From Clostridia bacterium (GTDB lineage Bacteria; Bacillota_E; RBS10-35; JAJYVN01), in assembly GCA_027335515.1 (NCBI GenBank), contig DAHWHT010000097.1, forward strand, positions 1-8,151: a stretch of 8,151 bases of DNA, written 5' to 3'. Below are positions 7,901 through 8,151 of this stretch, one piece after another (positions within the stretch are counted from its first letter, which is position 1; each line of letters opens with the position of its first letter). The translations under genes and the position numbers were made by a program. The notes beneath the pieces are model-generated. The model ran no database searches and had not been told where the DNA came from. It worked only from the letters and a program-made list of their open reading frames with translations.

Positions 7901-8144
7901 CGCTTGCGGGCAGTTGACCCAGGAAGGAGACCACCTCCCCGGGCTGGGCACCGGTCGTGGAGAACCCGGGTGGCAGTGCCCCGGATGGCAAGGTCATCCC
8001 AGGGGGCAGGGAGACGCCGGGCGGCAGGGACAGGCTGCCGCTCTGTGCCGCGGCCGGCGCCGCCGCCAGCCCCAGGCTTACGACCATCGCCGTCAGAAGG
8101 GCTGCCGCCCTCCGCAGTGGCCGCCCCTTGCCTGCCGCTCTCAT
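4932..8144 (-). CDS. Secreted S-layer homology (SLH) domain protein with TIG-like domain and unknown C-terminal region
   Basis: The product is a 1070-residue exported surface protein. A signal peptide (Arg-rich start, hydrophobic core, cleavage likely near APAAAQ, residues 30-35) is followed by an LPPG-type proline-rich repeat (37-62). Three SLH modules follow: 150-200 (FQDLG, PWAQQAVDAL, GEFDPQG), 210-258 and 277-325. Such triplets normally bind pyruvylated secondary cell-wall polysaccharide in Bacillota. Only the third keeps a canonical TRAE; the first two read TQEQ and DRYQ. A TIG/IPT-like immunoglobulin fold (about 334-441) comes next, interrupted by a low-complexity Ala/Gly/Ser/Thr insert. 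Residues 445-1070 match nothing I recognise. They hold all nine cysteines and look beta-rich towards the end. The ATG at 8144 suits the signal peptide, but the frame is open to the window edge and the ribosome-binding site is not visible, so an earlier start is possible. Its exact function is unknown. Confidence 0.88.
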   Translation of the reverse strand: MRAAGKGRPLRRAAALLTAMVVSLGLAAAPAAAQSGSLSLPPGVSLPPGMTLPSGALPPGFSTTGAQPGEVVSFLGQLPASEKDALLSGRWLPASPSAADVKALLSAPSGVVPPGLQGALQAFGTATAGSVTAAAVSRLLASPSGSPAPFQDLGTAPWAQQAVDALSAAGVVNGVGAGEFDPQGHLTQEQFVTMLMRVLHPGAAAPAQPVPGVDRWAQAAVGQALASGLFGSGISLDPTSPVDRYQMITLVVRALGLGSTVQQLAALPTGLKTHGAVPAWARGPAALAALLGLLKGEGNGYLGGQQLLTRAEITVLLGRLLNLLHESLKATQAAAIFTVAPSPLDPGQAATIEGQGFGSTAGSVRWTPAAAVAATPTGSGASGTAPDAATSGGPQAASWTVLSWSAASIRVQVPAGTAPGGGTLTLKTADGHRASAFAQVQRSSPLSFAKPGPDGMVKVTGRAGQVFYVKATDATILGGWSSARQMRFLSGIGPVLQRWSQHPASGLTGGAHLGGPPGRYATAFHGSPLSVRVLPLAATASTTACGSAKTVTQVYGPGHQPFAAFSQNESYNIPSTTLAGVTVYSGDAYGWAQGDPVSGAGAEIAWATGIAAGRTDGTFTADYQGQACQGHTDAVTVQAKVLTVQATDSASLEGADCFPLSVYQVLKPSQANPVDTTDRVSSCLSTLSAAVASMPEDEVASATAQGLADLSDAVDGALTAFSSFEDASAIPGILGTTQVSTFSWQGQLSAGESLAVHLDTSAVAGNSGLGVGLSRVQWVALVRVREYVSGRAPAATGTAFVLKSPNGVEGAWQPVADAPAAPPVFACPEQGVTGVGFQTLPGLPSKDDGLLVSNAVLDLSRLTRDPWLGGTSTGEAQTERAPSLDLSALPQGEFSVPAGPGWWEAQMKLYSNAGRLLGSSPVTVLRVLAACPPHGWTTSGEGMWNQAQVPQLTATAPPGAITDYNTGTVDATAGSTVSIEATMPGYANGETMLLLAAGAGCSKGPLGCVPTNLLLAHTVVQGGRVHFQWTATTPGVWTLWVVGCGSVGLAPGSTMNLAWLTLDVAAGSGG
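6822..7145 (-). other. TIG/IPT-like domain with low-complexity insert
   Basis: Residues 334-441 of the SLH protein show the TIG/IPT pattern: FTVAPSPLDPGQAATIEGQGFG opening strands, then LSWSAASIRVQVPAG and a GTLTLKTADG closing strand. About 30 residues rich in Ala, Thr, Ser, Gly and Pro (about 368-398, 6951-7043) sit where the domain normally has a short turn. TIG folds in secreted proteins usually serve as spacer or binding modules. Confidence 0.6.
7170..7697 (-). other. SLH triplet (cell-wall anchoring region)
   Basis: This part of the minus-strand gene encodes SLH module 1 (7545-7697), module 2 (7371-7517) and module 3 (7170-7316). Module 1 has the clearest opening, F-x-D-L plus a Trp-Ala pair and an FDPQG turn. 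Module 2 has VPGVDRWAQ but a divergent DRYQ in place of TRAE. Module 3 has PAWARGP and a canonical LTRAE. Three modules are the usual number for one wall-binding trimer-like unit. Confidence 0.85.
7959..8036 (-). repeat. Proline-rich hexapeptide repeat in the SLH protein
   Basis: Just after the signal peptide (residues 37-62) the protein has four near-tandem units of the form L-P-P/S-G-x-x (LPPGVS, LPPGMT, LPSGA, LPPGFS). The last two are slightly degenerate. The segment probably acts as a stiff spacer between the processing site and the wall-binding part. It is not an LPXTG sortase signal, because it is N-terminal and lacks the Thr, the hydrophobic tail and the charged end. Confidence 0.7.
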
Positions 8145-8151
8145 CCACCGC

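Noticed and set aside
7959..8036. LPXTG-type sortase sorting signals in the LPPG/LPSG repeats
   Set aside because: They sit next to the N-terminal signal peptide, lack Thr, and have no following hydrophobic segment and basic tail.
7435..8148. An alternative minus-strand frame starting at 8148
   Set aside because: It lacks a signal peptide or known motifs and overlaps the SLH modules in the main frame.

Overview
The window is a very GC-rich (about 70% by eye) bacterial chromosomal segment with four protein-coding genes and almost no non-coding DNA. Two things point to a high-GC member of the Bacillota (a Thermaerobacter-, Symbiobacterium- or Sulfobacillus-like lineage): a miaB-mutS neighbourhood, which is common in Bacillota, and a secreted protein with S-layer homology (SLH) domains. 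This placement is an inference. Nothing in the window fixes the taxon, and other SLH-bearing phyla remain possible.

Layout. (1) Positions 1-1124 (+) hold the 3' part of miaB, a radical-SAM tRNA methylthiotransferase whose first 70 or so codons lie outside the window. (2) Positions 1121-3718 (+) hold a complete mutS, whose GTG start overlaps the miaB stop as GTGA and has a GGAGG box in front. (3) After 69 bases, 3788-4825 (+) holds a membrane-anchored HtrA/Deg-like serine protease with an intact His-Asp-Ser triad and one PDZ domain. (4) Positions 4826-4931 are a short gap between convergent genes. It contains a long imperfect inverted repeat, but no classical hairpin-plus-T-tract terminator. 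(5) Positions 4932-8144 (-) hold a 1070-residue secreted protein: signal peptide, LPPG-type proline-rich repeat, three SLH modules, a TIG-like domain, and about 600 residues of cysteine-containing sequence I do not recognise.

How the genes relate. miaB and mutS look translationally coupled and represent housekeeping functions (tRNA modification and DNA mismatch repair). In many Bacillota mutL follows mutS. Here that position is taken by a cell-envelope protease and then a convergent cell-surface gene, so the conserved cluster is broken. The protease and the SLH protein both act outside the membrane, and a quality-control or processing link is conceivable but unproven.

I see no tRNA, rRNA, CRISPR array, insertion sequence or phage gene. 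The most interesting material is the uncharacterised C-terminal half of the SLH protein and the structured convergent intergenic region. I found no evidence for a new multi-gene system.
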